From NCBI GenBank assembly GCA_902803255.1, contig CADCPG010000184.1, forward strand, positions 1 to 14,399: DNA of 14,399 bases. The letters run 5' to 3'. Each line of letters opens with the position of its first letter. Position 1 is the stretch's first letter. This document shows, piece by piece, positions 1 through 8,284 of the stretch. The notes beneath the pieces are model-generated. The model was not told where the DNA came from. It was given only the letters and a program-made list of their open reading frames with translations, and searched no databases. A program made the position numbers and the translations under genes. The DNA is from an uncultured Ruminococcus sp. Lineage in GTDB: Bacteria > Bacillota > Clostridia > Oscillospirales > CAG-272.

Positions 1-684
1 GAAGCCGCATACAGAGACGTCGCGGCCGCGCTTCATGTCGCGCAGTGCGCGTTCCACGACCTGTTCCGGCGTGTAGTATCTGTTGTAATAGCTTATCGTG
101 TCGTCGCTCACCGCGTGGTCAAAAAATTCCGTCGTCACCCATCCGGGGCAGACCGCCATAACGCGGATCCCCCTGCCCTCGTGCTTCAGCTCGCAGTTCA
201 ATGCCCTTGAGAAGCTGAGCACAAAGGCCTTCGACGCCCCGTACACGTTTATGTACGGCACCGGCTGGAACGACGACAGCGAGCCCAGCTCGTAGATCCT
301 CCCGCCTTCGTGCATGAAAGGCAGCGTCGCGAGGGTCATCGCGGCGAGCGCACGGCTGTTCAGCTCGATGATGTCGAGCTGGCGGGCGGCGTCCATCTCC
401 TCGGTCCGGCCGAACAGTCCGAATCCGGCGGCATTGACGAGCACCGCGACGTCAGGTTTCTCAGCCTCGAGCAGTCCGCGGTACGATTCGGCCGACCGCG
501 GGTCGAGCAGATCGTACGGCAGCAGCCTGCACTCAGTCCCGACGTCCTCCGCGACCTCCTTCAGCCTGTCGGTCCGTCTCGCGATGAGCCATACCTCGTC
601 GAATTTTTCCTCAGCCGTTATGCGGAGCACGAACTCGCGCCCCATTCCGGACGACGCTCCGGTGAACACTGCTATCCTCTTCAT
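1..684 (-). CDS. SDR-family NAD(P)-dependent oxidoreductase (C-terminus cut by window edge)
   Basis: I translated this frame by hand; it stays open for 228 codons from the ATG at 684 to base 1, so the C-terminus lies outside the window. Classical short-chain dehydrogenase features are in order: the Rossmann glycine motif TGASSGMG (residues 8-15), an ARR pair after the second strand (36-38) that usually favours NADPH over NADH, NAAG (84-87), a candidate Asn109 in ELN, Ser135, and the catalytic YGASK (Tyr148, Lys152) followed by CPGW (179-182). It therefore reduces a carbonyl or oxidises an alcohol in the cytoplasm; the substrate cannot be read. AGAAAGGA (699-692) sits 7 nt before the ATG and supports this start. 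The visible 228 residues are close to the usual ~250. It lies 88 nt downstream of the DUF4886 gene, further than most neighbours here, and has no obvious link to the MoxR/VWA genes. Confidence 0.93.
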   Translation of the reverse strand, partial: MKRIAVFTGASSGMGREFVLRITAEEKFDEVWLIARRTDRLKEVAEDVGTECRLLPYDLLDPRSAESYRGLLEAEKPDVAVLVNAAGFGLFGRTEEMDAARQLDIIELNSRALAAMTLATLPFMHEGGRIYELGSLSSFQPVPYINVYGASKAFVLSFSRALNCELKHEGRGIRVMAVCPGWVTTEFFDHAVSDDTISYYNRYYTPEQVVERALRDMKRGRDVSVCGF

Positions 685-708
685 CTGAATGTCCTTTCTT
701 TTCACGGT

Positions 709-735
709 CTGCCGGCTGCCCGGCAGCTGTTTTTT
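709..735 (+). terminator. Perfect 7-bp stem-loop with a T6 tract on the + strand; possible antisense-facing terminator
   Basis: Bases 709-715 (ctgccgg) pair perfectly with 720-726 (ccggcag) around a 4-nt loop, and six T residues follow at 730-735 on the + strand. Read on +, this has the shape of an intrinsic terminator, with 3 nt between the stem and the T run. All genes here are on the minus strand, where the hairpin is preceded by A6 and followed by no T run, so it would not be a typical terminator for the DUF4886 transcript. It could block antisense transcription, end a convergent transcript, or be a processing hairpin between the DUF4886 and SDR genes. Confidence 0.35.
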
Positions 736-772
736 CCGGCTTCGCGTCCGTCCCTTTCCGGGCGGTCACACC

Positions 773-1519
773 TCACGCGCGGTATTTAGCCAGCGTCTCG
801 GCGGCGACGGCCCGCGCTGCCGCGATGTGCTCCTCCGGCTCATCGACGTCCAGATCCCGGAAGGTATTCTTCGAGACGTCGTTTCCGGATATCGCGCCCC
901 ACACCGTCAGCGCGAGGAGCAGGCGACCTGTGCCGTACCCGGCGTGGAATCCGTCACGGTGCACCTTCTGGATGCCGTATTCGTCTTTCCTCTGCCACAG
1001 TGTGAACATGGCTTCGCCGTCGGGGATGATCCCGTCGGCCCGGGTGAGCTCCGCCATCTTGAAGTAGTTTTCCTTTATCGCGGCGAAATGCGGCTCGGGC
1101 TCGGTGAACGACGTCAGCTTGAAGCGGGGAATGTCGCGCTCGAAGGTCCAGGTCTGATGCACAAAGAACTTCGCGGGCGGACAGAGCCTGCGGATGTAAT
1201 CCGCGATGGCCGTCGCGTACGGCTCGTAGGTCTCCGGTTCTCCGCTGTCCGGGCTGCACTGCTGAGTGAAGATCACGTCCCATTCGTCGGAGAGCAGCGC
1301 CGTCTTCAGCGAGACGTAGAGTCCGGTGGACGCGCCGTTGAGTTCAAACAGGTACGCAGGCTCCTCCGAGAGCATGTTGCGGTAGTGGCGGTACAGCGAG
1401 CAGCCGCCGATATAGAGGTTCACGACTTTCGTGTCGACGCCGTCGGCCCTTGCGACTCCGTGCAGATAGTGCGTGCAGTCGCTGCCGAAGCTGTTTCCTA
1501 TGCAGAGTATTTTCATCAT
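773..1519 (-). CDS. DUF4886 family protein, SGNH-hydrolase-like
   Basis: A soluble protein of 248 residues with no signal peptide. The N-terminus carries ILCIGNSF (Ser10), the GDS-like nucleophile block of SGNH hydrolases. YIGGCSL (36-42), QQCSPDSG (86-93) and the block-V motif DGFH (189-192, supplying Asp and His) follow, and GYGTGRLLLALTVW continues after it. This order is typical of the DUF4886 family, which is assigned to the SGNH hydrolase/esterase fold; the substrate is unknown. The frame extends up to 1564, but the upstream ATG lacks a ribosome site and adds a charged non-family leader. The tandem ATGs at 1519/1516 place the GNSF block at the expected position. GGAAAGGA (1538-1531) lies 11 nt before 1519, slightly long. 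The gene follows the dual-VWA gene by 54 nt and may share its transcript, but nothing in the protein ties it to the MoxR/VWA machinery. Confidence 0.88.
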   Translation of the reverse strand: MMKILCIGNSFGSDCTHYLHGVARADGVDTKVVNLYIGGCSLYRHYRNMLSEEPAYLFELNGASTGLYVSLKTALLSDEWDVIFTQQCSPDSGEPETYEPYATAIADYIRRLCPPAKFFVHQTWTFERDIPRFKLTSFTEPEPHFAAIKENYFKMAELTRADGIIPDGEAMFTLWQRKDEYGIQKVHRDGFHAGYGTGRLLLALTVWGAISGNDVSKNTFRDLDVDEPEEHIAAARAVAAETLAKYRA

Positions 1520-1573
1520 TTCGGTCTTTTTCCTTTCCCTTGCTTCTTTCAGATCTCCTGTCATGCGTTATAA

Positions 1574-4450
1574 TCAGAGTTTTTTCCGCTTCTGGTCTTC
1601 CTTTGCCTTCAGGAGAGAAGACACCGCCGACACCGGAGAGCTTTCATTTTCGGCCTTCCGGTCCTTTTCCGGAGCTGCCCCGGCTTTCTTCCTTCCGCGC
1701 TTTCCGGGCTCTTCCCGTTCCGCGGCCGGCGTATAGACGCCCTTCTTCTCGGCAAGTACGAAACCGGACCCTCCTGACGCTGCCGCGGCGGCCGCTCCGG
1801 CCTTTTCCTTTCCGTTGTCCGCACGCTTTTCCCTCTTTTTCTTTGACCTTTCGGCGGAAGCTTCCTTTATCTTCGCCGCGAGGCCGTCGAGGATGCCGAG
1901 CCGGCGTATCGCGATATCGGCCATGACGAGCAGGACCGTCGCGATGATGAACGGAAGAGTGAAGTTCAGGCTCTCCCTGTTGCCGTCGATCCTGATCTTC
2001 ATGATGTCTCCGATATTCCCGAAATCAGCCGAACCGCCGGTTCCGGCGCAGAGGGCGGCGACGCTCCCGGTATCCTCCCTGAAGAGGTCGTATTCGTCGC
2101 TGTATCTGACGGCAAGCGCGTTCTCGCGGTTCATAACCGAGCTTCCGTTTTCGTCGGTCTGGTTCACGATGACGACGTAGCTGCCCTCCTCCTCGAGGAG
2201 GAAATCGCCGGAGAACTCGGTGATGCCGGTCGGGACGAGCGCGACCGTGCTTTCTTTCCCGCCCGGTGAGATCACGACGGCTTCAGCCCTGCTGCCTTCG
2301 GTGAGCCCGGGCGTCTGCGCGACGATCACGCCCTTGTCGCCCTCTCTCTTCACCGTCACGCTGCCGCCCGACTCGTTGTCGTCGTCGGGAAGCACGTAAG
2401 ACAGCGCGTTCGCGACGAGCTTCCTTCCGTCCTCCGACGCGAGGAGTTTCGACGACCACTTACCGTTCACGTCCGTCATAAGGCTGACGGTCTTACCGAG
2501 CCCGTACTGCCAGACCGACAGCAGCGGGTCGTCGGTGTCGGTGAGCAGCACCGTTCGCGCCAGATCCTTCGCTCCGGTGAGGATGAAGCCGTCGACCTCG
2601 GGAAGAGATCCGACGTCCTCGAGCACCGTGGAATAACTTCCGACAGCCGGCAGGAAGGTGCGGTTCACGACATACAGGTTGTTTATCGCCTTTACGGTCT
2701 CGTTGAATATGACCGACGGCAGATCGGAGGCCCGTTCCACCTCGGTGACACCGCCTCCCGTGCTGTTCGCGAGTGTATTCAGCAGCCCCAGCTCGGTGAA
2801 CTCGCCGACGGCGATCGACGAAACGGTTATATTCGCATCCTGCATGCGCCGGATGAGGCTGCCGCCGAGGACAGCCTCGCCGTCGGCTGGCGAGCCGTCG
2901 GTCAGCAGGATAACGGTCTTGAGCGATTTTTTGCTCGACGCGAGCACGCTGTATGCCTGCTCGAGCGCCGCGTTGACCATCGTGCCGCCTCCGGGCGGGA
3001 TCGTCCTGATCTTCGATTTTACCTGCGCGGGGTCGAACTTGCCGTCGGGCCTGCTGACCCAGACCGCGTTGTCGGAGAAGGCGATGACGCCGACCTCGTC
3101 GAAAGCCCGGAGGGCGTCGACAGCGTTGGCGGCTCCCTGCTTCGCCAGTTCGAGCGCGCTTCCGGGGCCGCTGCCCATACTGCCGGAGTTGTCGATCAGC
3201 AGCATAAGCGACATCTCGTAGAGCTCGGCCTTGTCCGGCTTCGTCATATCGACCGGCAGTATCTTCTCAAGGTCGGACCCGTCCCAGCCTCCGACGGCGT
3301 AGGCATGCGAACCGCCGGTGGTGAAGACGCCGCGCCCGAGCTGTCTGACATATACTTCGAGCAGGCTGTCCCAGCCCTCCGGCAGCTGATTTCTCCCCGT
3401 GTTCATCAGGACCACGGCGTTGTAGCTGCGAAGTCCGGAGATGTCGTTCGGCACCGCTGCGGGCGAGACGACGTCGGCTTCGGCGCTGTCTCCCAGTATC
3501 CCGAGCAGTTCGTGCGATTCCTCGCCGGTGCCGTCGACGACCAGTATCCTCGGCGTGCCGAGTACGCGCACGAAGGTGTAGACCCTGTTGTTGCGCCCCA
3601 GTCCGTCTTCGGTACAGACGATCTCGGCGGTGTACGTGACGATGCCCGCCGCCTCGGCGGTGTCCTTGAACACGAAGCGGTTCGTGCCCGACGTCAGCCT
3701 GACGGTCTGTTCGGCAGCCAGCGAGGTGTCGCAGTAGAGCCGCAGCACGGCTTCGCAGCCGACGGTGCTCTCGACGGTCACGGTGATGGCGAAGCTTTCG
3801 CCGTCGTATACCGTCTCGGTAGTGCGTATGTCGGTCAGCTGGACCTCGGCGCCCGCGTTCACCGTTTCGCGGACTATCGCGTCGGTGCGGATGCCTCGGC
3901 GGAGCAGCACATCGGCCGCCTCGCGCACCTGACCTATGTTCTCTTTGCCGTCGGTGATGAGGATTATCCGCCTGTTCGTGTCCGACGGCATCATGGCCGC
4001 CGCACGGAGCAGCGCGCTGTAGATATCCGTGTAGTTGCCCGCCGGCGCCGTCTCGAATCTGTCGAATGAAAAGCTGTACGAGAGCGGGATCTCGTAATAC
4101 GAATCGTAGCCGAAGGTCAGAAGGCCGACCTCGGTCTTTTTGTCGCGCCCGGCGTATCTCGACGCCTCCTTCACGAGAGACTCGATGTCCTCCCTTACCG
4201 GTTTTGTCGAGTCGGAAAGGTCGGCCACGACGATCACCGAATTGCGGTCGGTCTTTCTTACCGCCGTAAAGCCCGAAAGAAGCAGGACGGCGAGCAGGAA
4301 AGCCGCGAGCCGCAGCGCTAGCGCCGTTTTCTGCGACGCCCCCGGCTTTTTTCTCCTGCGCTTCGTCATCATGACGAACGGGATCACCGCCGCCGCGGCG
4401 AGCGGTATGAGCAGCAGGAGGAACCACGGATGCTGGAACTCAATACTCAC
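1574..4450 (-). CDS. Membrane-anchored protein with two VWA domains flanking a glutamine amidotransferase-like domain
   Basis: 958 residues from the GTG at 4450. Order: a BatA-type start (HPW, then TM ~9-28), a basic cytoplasmic loop, TM2 (~43-63), and VWA domain 1 with MIDAS DLSDS (77-81), Thr141 and ITDG (Asp167). A beta-rich stretch follows, then a class-I amidotransferase-like domain (~300-402, containing RGVFTTGGSHAY). VWA domain 2 has DNSGS (420-424), GGGT (487-490) and LTDG (Asp518). After a DPLLSVWQYGLGKT segment (~641-654) and another beta-rich stretch come TM3 (~829-848) and a ~110-residue Lys/Arg/Glu/Ala-rich tail, probably disordered and cytoplasmic. By the positive-inside rule both VWA domains face outside. 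An upstream TTG at 4498 keeps the frame open but gives an atypical leader; the GTG puts MSIEFQHPWF at the start, as in the family, and overlaps the preceding gene by 11 nt. No amidotransferase nucleophile Cys is visible around the GG motif, so that domain is probably structural. Likely a scaffold or adhesion partner of the MoxR/DUF58 pair. Confidence 0.9.
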   Translation of the reverse strand: MSIEFQHPWFLLLLIPLAAAAVIPFVMMTKRRRKKPGASQKTALALRLAAFLLAVLLLSGFTAVRKTDRNSVIVVADLSDSTKPVREDIESLVKEASRYAGRDKKTEVGLLTFGYDSYYEIPLSYSFSFDRFETAPAGNYTDIYSALLRAAAMMPSDTNRRIILITDGKENIGQVREAADVLLRRGIRTDAIVRETVNAGAEVQLTDIRTTETVYDGESFAITVTVESTVGCEAVLRLYCDTSLAAEQTVRLTSGTNRFVFKDTAEAAGIVTYTAEIVCTEDGLGRNNRVYTFVRVLGTPRILVVDGTGEESHELLGILGDSAEADVVSPAAVPNDISGLRSYNAVVLMNTGRNQLPEGWDSLLEVYVRQLGRGVFTTGGSHAYAVGGWDGSDLEKILPVDMTKPDKAELYEMSLMLLIDNSGSMGSGPGSALELAKQGAANAVDALRAFDEVGVIAFSDNAVWVSRPDGKFDPAQVKSKIRTIPPGGGTMVNAALEQAYSVLASSKKSLKTVILLTDGSPADGEAVLGGSLIRRMQDANITVSSIAVGEFTELGLLNTLANSTGGGVTEVERASDLPSVIFNETVKAINNLYVVNRTFLPAVGSYSTVLEDVGSLPEVDGFILTGAKDLARTVLLTDTDDPLLSVWQYGLGKTVSLMTDVNGKWSSKLLASEDGRKLVANALSYVLPDDDNESGGSVTVKREGDKGVIVAQTPGLTEGSRAEAVVISPGGKESTVALVPTGITEFSGDFLLEEEGSYVVIVNQTDENGSSVMNRENALAVRYSDEYDLFREDTGSVAALCAGTGGSADFGNIGDIMKIRIDGNRESLNFTLPFIIATVLLVMADIAIRRLGILDGLAAKIKEASAERSKKKREKRADNGKEKAGAAAAAASGGSGFVLAEKKGVYTPAAEREEPGKRGRKKAGAAPEKDRKAENESSPVSAVSSLLKAKEDQKRKKL

Positions 4451-6293
4451 GGCAATACACCCACCATTCCGCGGCCAGCAGCACAAGGACCGCCGCAAGG
4501 ATGAACGGCCAGAGCTCGCGCTGACCTCTGAAGTCCGTCTTCGCGCGCGCTCCTCCGCGGTTTTCGACGATCTCGCCCGACATTCCCGATTCGTCCTCCG
4601 GAATGGCGGCAGAGATATATCCGACAGCCTCGGTCGAACCGTCGGACGACGGCCTCGACAGCTGCTGTTTCAGCGTATACACGCCCGGCATCGCGAGCCG
4701 GTACGATACCGCCGGGAAGGGCGGCGCGAGCTCGGTCACGGTTCCGTCTGGCGCCTCGGCCGAGACCGACTTCGAGTAAGCGAGCGAATTGACCGAGATG
4801 ACGCTGCCCGCGACGCGCAATCCGGCCCCGTCGGTCATAGCCGGCAGGCTGTAGCTCAGCAGGTTCTGCACGAGGATCGGGAACTCCTTGAGCAGCGGGA
4901 GATTGCTGTTGTGGATGTCGAACGCCAGCATGGCAAACTTCCGCCCGTCGCCCGCGCTCTTTACCGCCACCGCCGGCAGCATGCCGCACAGCGCGACGGT
5001 CTCCCAGCCGTCTCCGCATGATATCTCGTAGAATCCCGAGAGCGCGATCTCGGAGAAGTTGACGTACGCTCCGATCTCGGACGATGCGGCCGTTCCTGCC
5101 GAACTGAGCGTCGTGCCCTTGATATAGCTTTTCACGTCAAGGCCCTCCGTGTCGGTGTCGGGCGAGATGAACCAGACCGAACCGCCCTCGGGCAGCTTCG
5201 ACGGCACGAAGCAGTCGAAGATATAGAGGTCGTATCCCTCCGCGAGCGAGGCGTCGAAGTCCGCGGTGCCGCTCTTGTAGAATGTATATCCGCCGATCGA
5301 CGAGAACACCTTTTCGATGAAGAAGGCGTTGTCGCTGACGGCCAGCACACGCCTCTCCTCCGTCCGTTCGAGCGGGATCGACACCGTGTTGTCGTCGGAG
5401 AGGATGTCGTCGCAGACGACGGTCACCGACGCGACGCGCCGGTCGGGCGATATTCCAGTCCAGTACACGCTCTGCGCCTCGCCTTTTTTCAGCGACACCT
5501 TTTTCGCGTCGGTGAGCAGGCCGTCGCAGCGCAGCTCGAGCGTATATTCGGCGTCGGGCCCGAATGTGCGGACAGTCGACATCACGGTAAATCCCGAAGC
5601 GTCTCCGCCGCAGCTCATATGCGTCACCGCCGTGTTGGTCCCGGTGCCGGCGAGGTTCACGACCTCGATCCTGCCCGAAAAGCCCGAGAACTGCGGGTCG
5701 TAATCGGTGTAAACTATGGTGAGGCTGCCGCCGTCGCTGCCCTCGGTCATGCCCTCGGCGAGCGTCAGAGCGTCTGACAGACTGCCCCCCGAGTACCCGC
5801 AGGCGCAGTCGCGCAGCGCCTTTTTGATCTCCGCCCTGTCGTCCGAATGCGAGACCGCCGGGAGCACGGCGTCGCCGGCTATCAGCACCGACATCTTCTG
5901 TCCCCGCGACAGCCTGCCGGCGACGTCCATGACGTCGTCGAGCGCGCGCTCGAAGCGCGTCTTTCCGCCGGTCCCCGGGTCGGAGTCGACCGCCCTCATG
6001 CTGGCGGAGGCGTCGATGACGGCCGTGATCTCGCCGTACGCCCTGCCGTCGGTCAGCGCCGGGCCGCATATCATGAAGCAGATGAGGCTGACCGCCGCCA
6101 GCTGGAGAATAAAAAGAAGATTCCGGCGCAGCTTCTGCCAGGGCGTCGAAGCCTCCATAAGGCTCGCCGTCTTCTGCCAAAGAAACAGGCTCGGGATCTT
6201 CATTTCCCTGTGTTTCTGTTTGAGGATATAGAGAGCGACGAGCGCGGGAACGGCTATGAACGATATGAAGCCCCACGGATTCGTGAATTCCAT
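4440..6293 (-). CDS. BatA-like VWA membrane protein
   Basis: 617 residues. It opens with MEFTNPWGF and a TM (~6-24), the BatA/aerotolerance-regulator N-terminal pattern, then a basic linker and TM2 (~58-77). The VWA domain follows: MIDAS DASASM (94-99), TRFERALDD (112-120), GGSLSDAL (169-176) where a Ser stands in for the usual Thr, and YTDYD (Asp197) where TDG is usual. The middle has a beta-rich stretch (~225-308) and a degenerate amidotransferase-like region (~315-485) ending in FDIHNSNLPL...FPILVQNLL. A final TM (~595-614, WPFILAAVLVLL) ends in EWWVYCREY. The VWA thus sits outside the membrane, probably binding a divalent metal and a protein partner. The frame extends to a GTG at 6302, but AGGAG (6308-6304) lies 10 nt before the ATG at 6293 and only 1 nt before that GTG. 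It starts 30 nt after the DUF58 stop, and its end overlaps the next gene. Its layout matches the first half of that neighbour, suggesting paralogy. Confidence 0.91.
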   Translation of the reverse strand: MEFTNPWGFISFIAVPALVALYILKQKHREMKIPSLFLWQKTASLMEASTPWQKLRRNLLFILQLAAVSLICFMICGPALTDGRAYGEITAVIDASASMRAVDSDPGTGGKTRFERALDDVMDVAGRLSRGQKMSVLIAGDAVLPAVSHSDDRAEIKKALRDCACGYSGGSLSDALTLAEGMTEGSDGGSLTIVYTDYDPQFSGFSGRIEVVNLAGTGTNTAVTHMSCGGDASGFTVMSTVRTFGPDAEYTLELRCDGLLTDAKKVSLKKGEAQSVYWTGISPDRRVASVTVVCDDILSDDNTVSIPLERTEERRVLAVSDNAFFIEKVFSSIGGYTFYKSGTADFDASLAEGYDLYIFDCFVPSKLPEGGSVWFISPDTDTEGLDVKSYIKGTTLSSAGTAASSEIGAYVNFSEIALSGFYEISCGDGWETVALCGMLPAVAVKSAGDGRKFAMLAFDIHNSNLPLLKEFPILVQNLLSYSLPAMTDGAGLRVAGSVISVNSLAYSKSVSAEAPDGTVTELAPPFPAVSYRLAMPGVYTLKQQLSRPSSDGSTEAVGYISAAIPEDESGMSGEIVENRGGARAKTDFRGQRELWPFILAAVLVLLAAEWWVYCREY

Positions 6294-6323
6294 TTCCGGC
6301 ACTCTCCTCTCTTCAAAACTTTT

Positions 6324-7238
6324 TTACGAGAAAACTCCCGCTTTTGCACCGGCGCCGGTGAACAGCTCTATGATGTCGCCGTCCGAGCGCGCCGGAATGT
6401 AGTAGATCCCCGCCTTGAGGCAGAAATCCCTCACCGAGGCCGTATAGTCCTCGAGCGCCTTCGCGTAGAGCTTCAGCGCCTCGGGGCCGGCGTCGATGTC
6501 GGCGTAGGTGCCGTTTTCGCTGTCGATCAGCCGCAGCCTGCCCATGCCGTCGATCGGCGGATCGGTCTCCTCGGGAGACAGCAGGTGCACGAGCACCGTC
6601 TGCTGCTTCATGTAGAGCAGGTATTTGAGCGGTTCGCGGAAGTCGGCGTCCGACATGAGGTCGCTGATCAGCACCGACGCACCGGAAGATCCCCGCAGCG
6701 CCCTGCACTTGCGCAGCGACGCCGCAAGATCGGTCTTTCCGCCCGGCTTCGCTCCGGCCAGCCTGCCGAGCGACGCGAAAAAGGCGTCTTTCCCGCCGAT
6801 GCCCTCCGCGATATCCTCCGACCTGCCGTCGGCGAGTCCCGTGACGTTCACCCTGTCGGTCGCCGACGCCGAAATGTAGGCCACGGCGGCCGCGATGCGC
6901 ATCGCGGTGTAGTATTTTTTCGGTTCGCCGAAGTCCATCGACGCCGACAGATCGACGAATATGTTCGTCTGCAGCTGTTTTTCGTCGAGAAACAGCTTTA
7001 TGAAGAATTTCTCGAACCTGCCGTAGGCGTTCCAGTCGATCCGGCGGAAGTCGTCGCCCTGGATGTATTCGCGGAAATTGGCGAACTCCACGGTGCTGCC
7101 GAGCATCTTCGACCGCCTGCCGCCGCTGTAAAGGTTGTTGACGGCGGAGCCGAAATTCATCGACAAGGCGTCGAGACGGCTGATAAGGGAGTCGTCGAAG
7201 AAACGCTCCCCGCCGCTCTGCCGCTCCTGTTCCTCCAT
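6324..7238 (-). CDS. DUF58 domain-containing protein (soluble VWA-like MoxR partner)
   Basis: 304 residues, no TM or signal peptide. The hallmark DUF58 motif runs across residues 51-69, with EF, FREYI, GDD, R and IDW at the expected places. A VWA-like fold follows with DLSAS (96-100), GGKTD (Thr169) and ISDL (Asp193), so all three MIDAS elements are present. The C-terminal part (LHLLSPEE, YTASVRDFCLKAG, IYYIPARSD, then II.LF) is the usual family ending. DUF58 genes are commonly found directly after moxR genes, as here, and the protein is thought to be the cytoplasmic partner or adaptor of the MoxR ATPase. ATGs occur at 7241 and 7238; AGGA (7246-7243) is 1 nt from the first and 4 nt from the second, so 7238 is slightly preferred, although both are close. 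The gene begins 18 nt after the MoxR stop, consistent with co-translation. Confidence 0.95.
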   Translation of the reverse strand: MEEQERQSGGERFFDDSLISRLDALSMNFGSAVNNLYSGGRRSKMLGSTVEFANFREYIQGDDFRRIDWNAYGRFEKFFIKLFLDEKQLQTNIFVDLSASMDFGEPKKYYTAMRIAAAVAYISASATDRVNVTGLADGRSEDIAEGIGGKDAFFASLGRLAGAKPGGKTDLAASLRKCRALRGSSGASVLISDLMSDADFREPLKYLLYMKQQTVLVHLLSPEETDPPIDGMGRLRLIDSENGTYADIDAGPEALKLYAKALEDYTASVRDFCLKAGIYYIPARSDGDIIELFTGAGAKAGVFS

Positions 7239-7256
7239 CATATCCTGCGCGGCGGC

Positions 7257-8255
<999 letters not shown>

Positions 8256-8284
8256 GTATCTGTCTTCCTTCCTCACGGGTCAAA

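Noticed and set aside
310..789. Two overlapping + strand frames at the left end
   Set aside because: The minus strand here encodes a textbook SDR protein with all motifs in one frame.
4451..4498. TTG-initiated 16-residue extension of the dual-VWA protein
   Set aside because: The extension is Cys/Arg-rich and overlaps the preceding gene's last TM; the GTG at 4450 gives the family-typical start.
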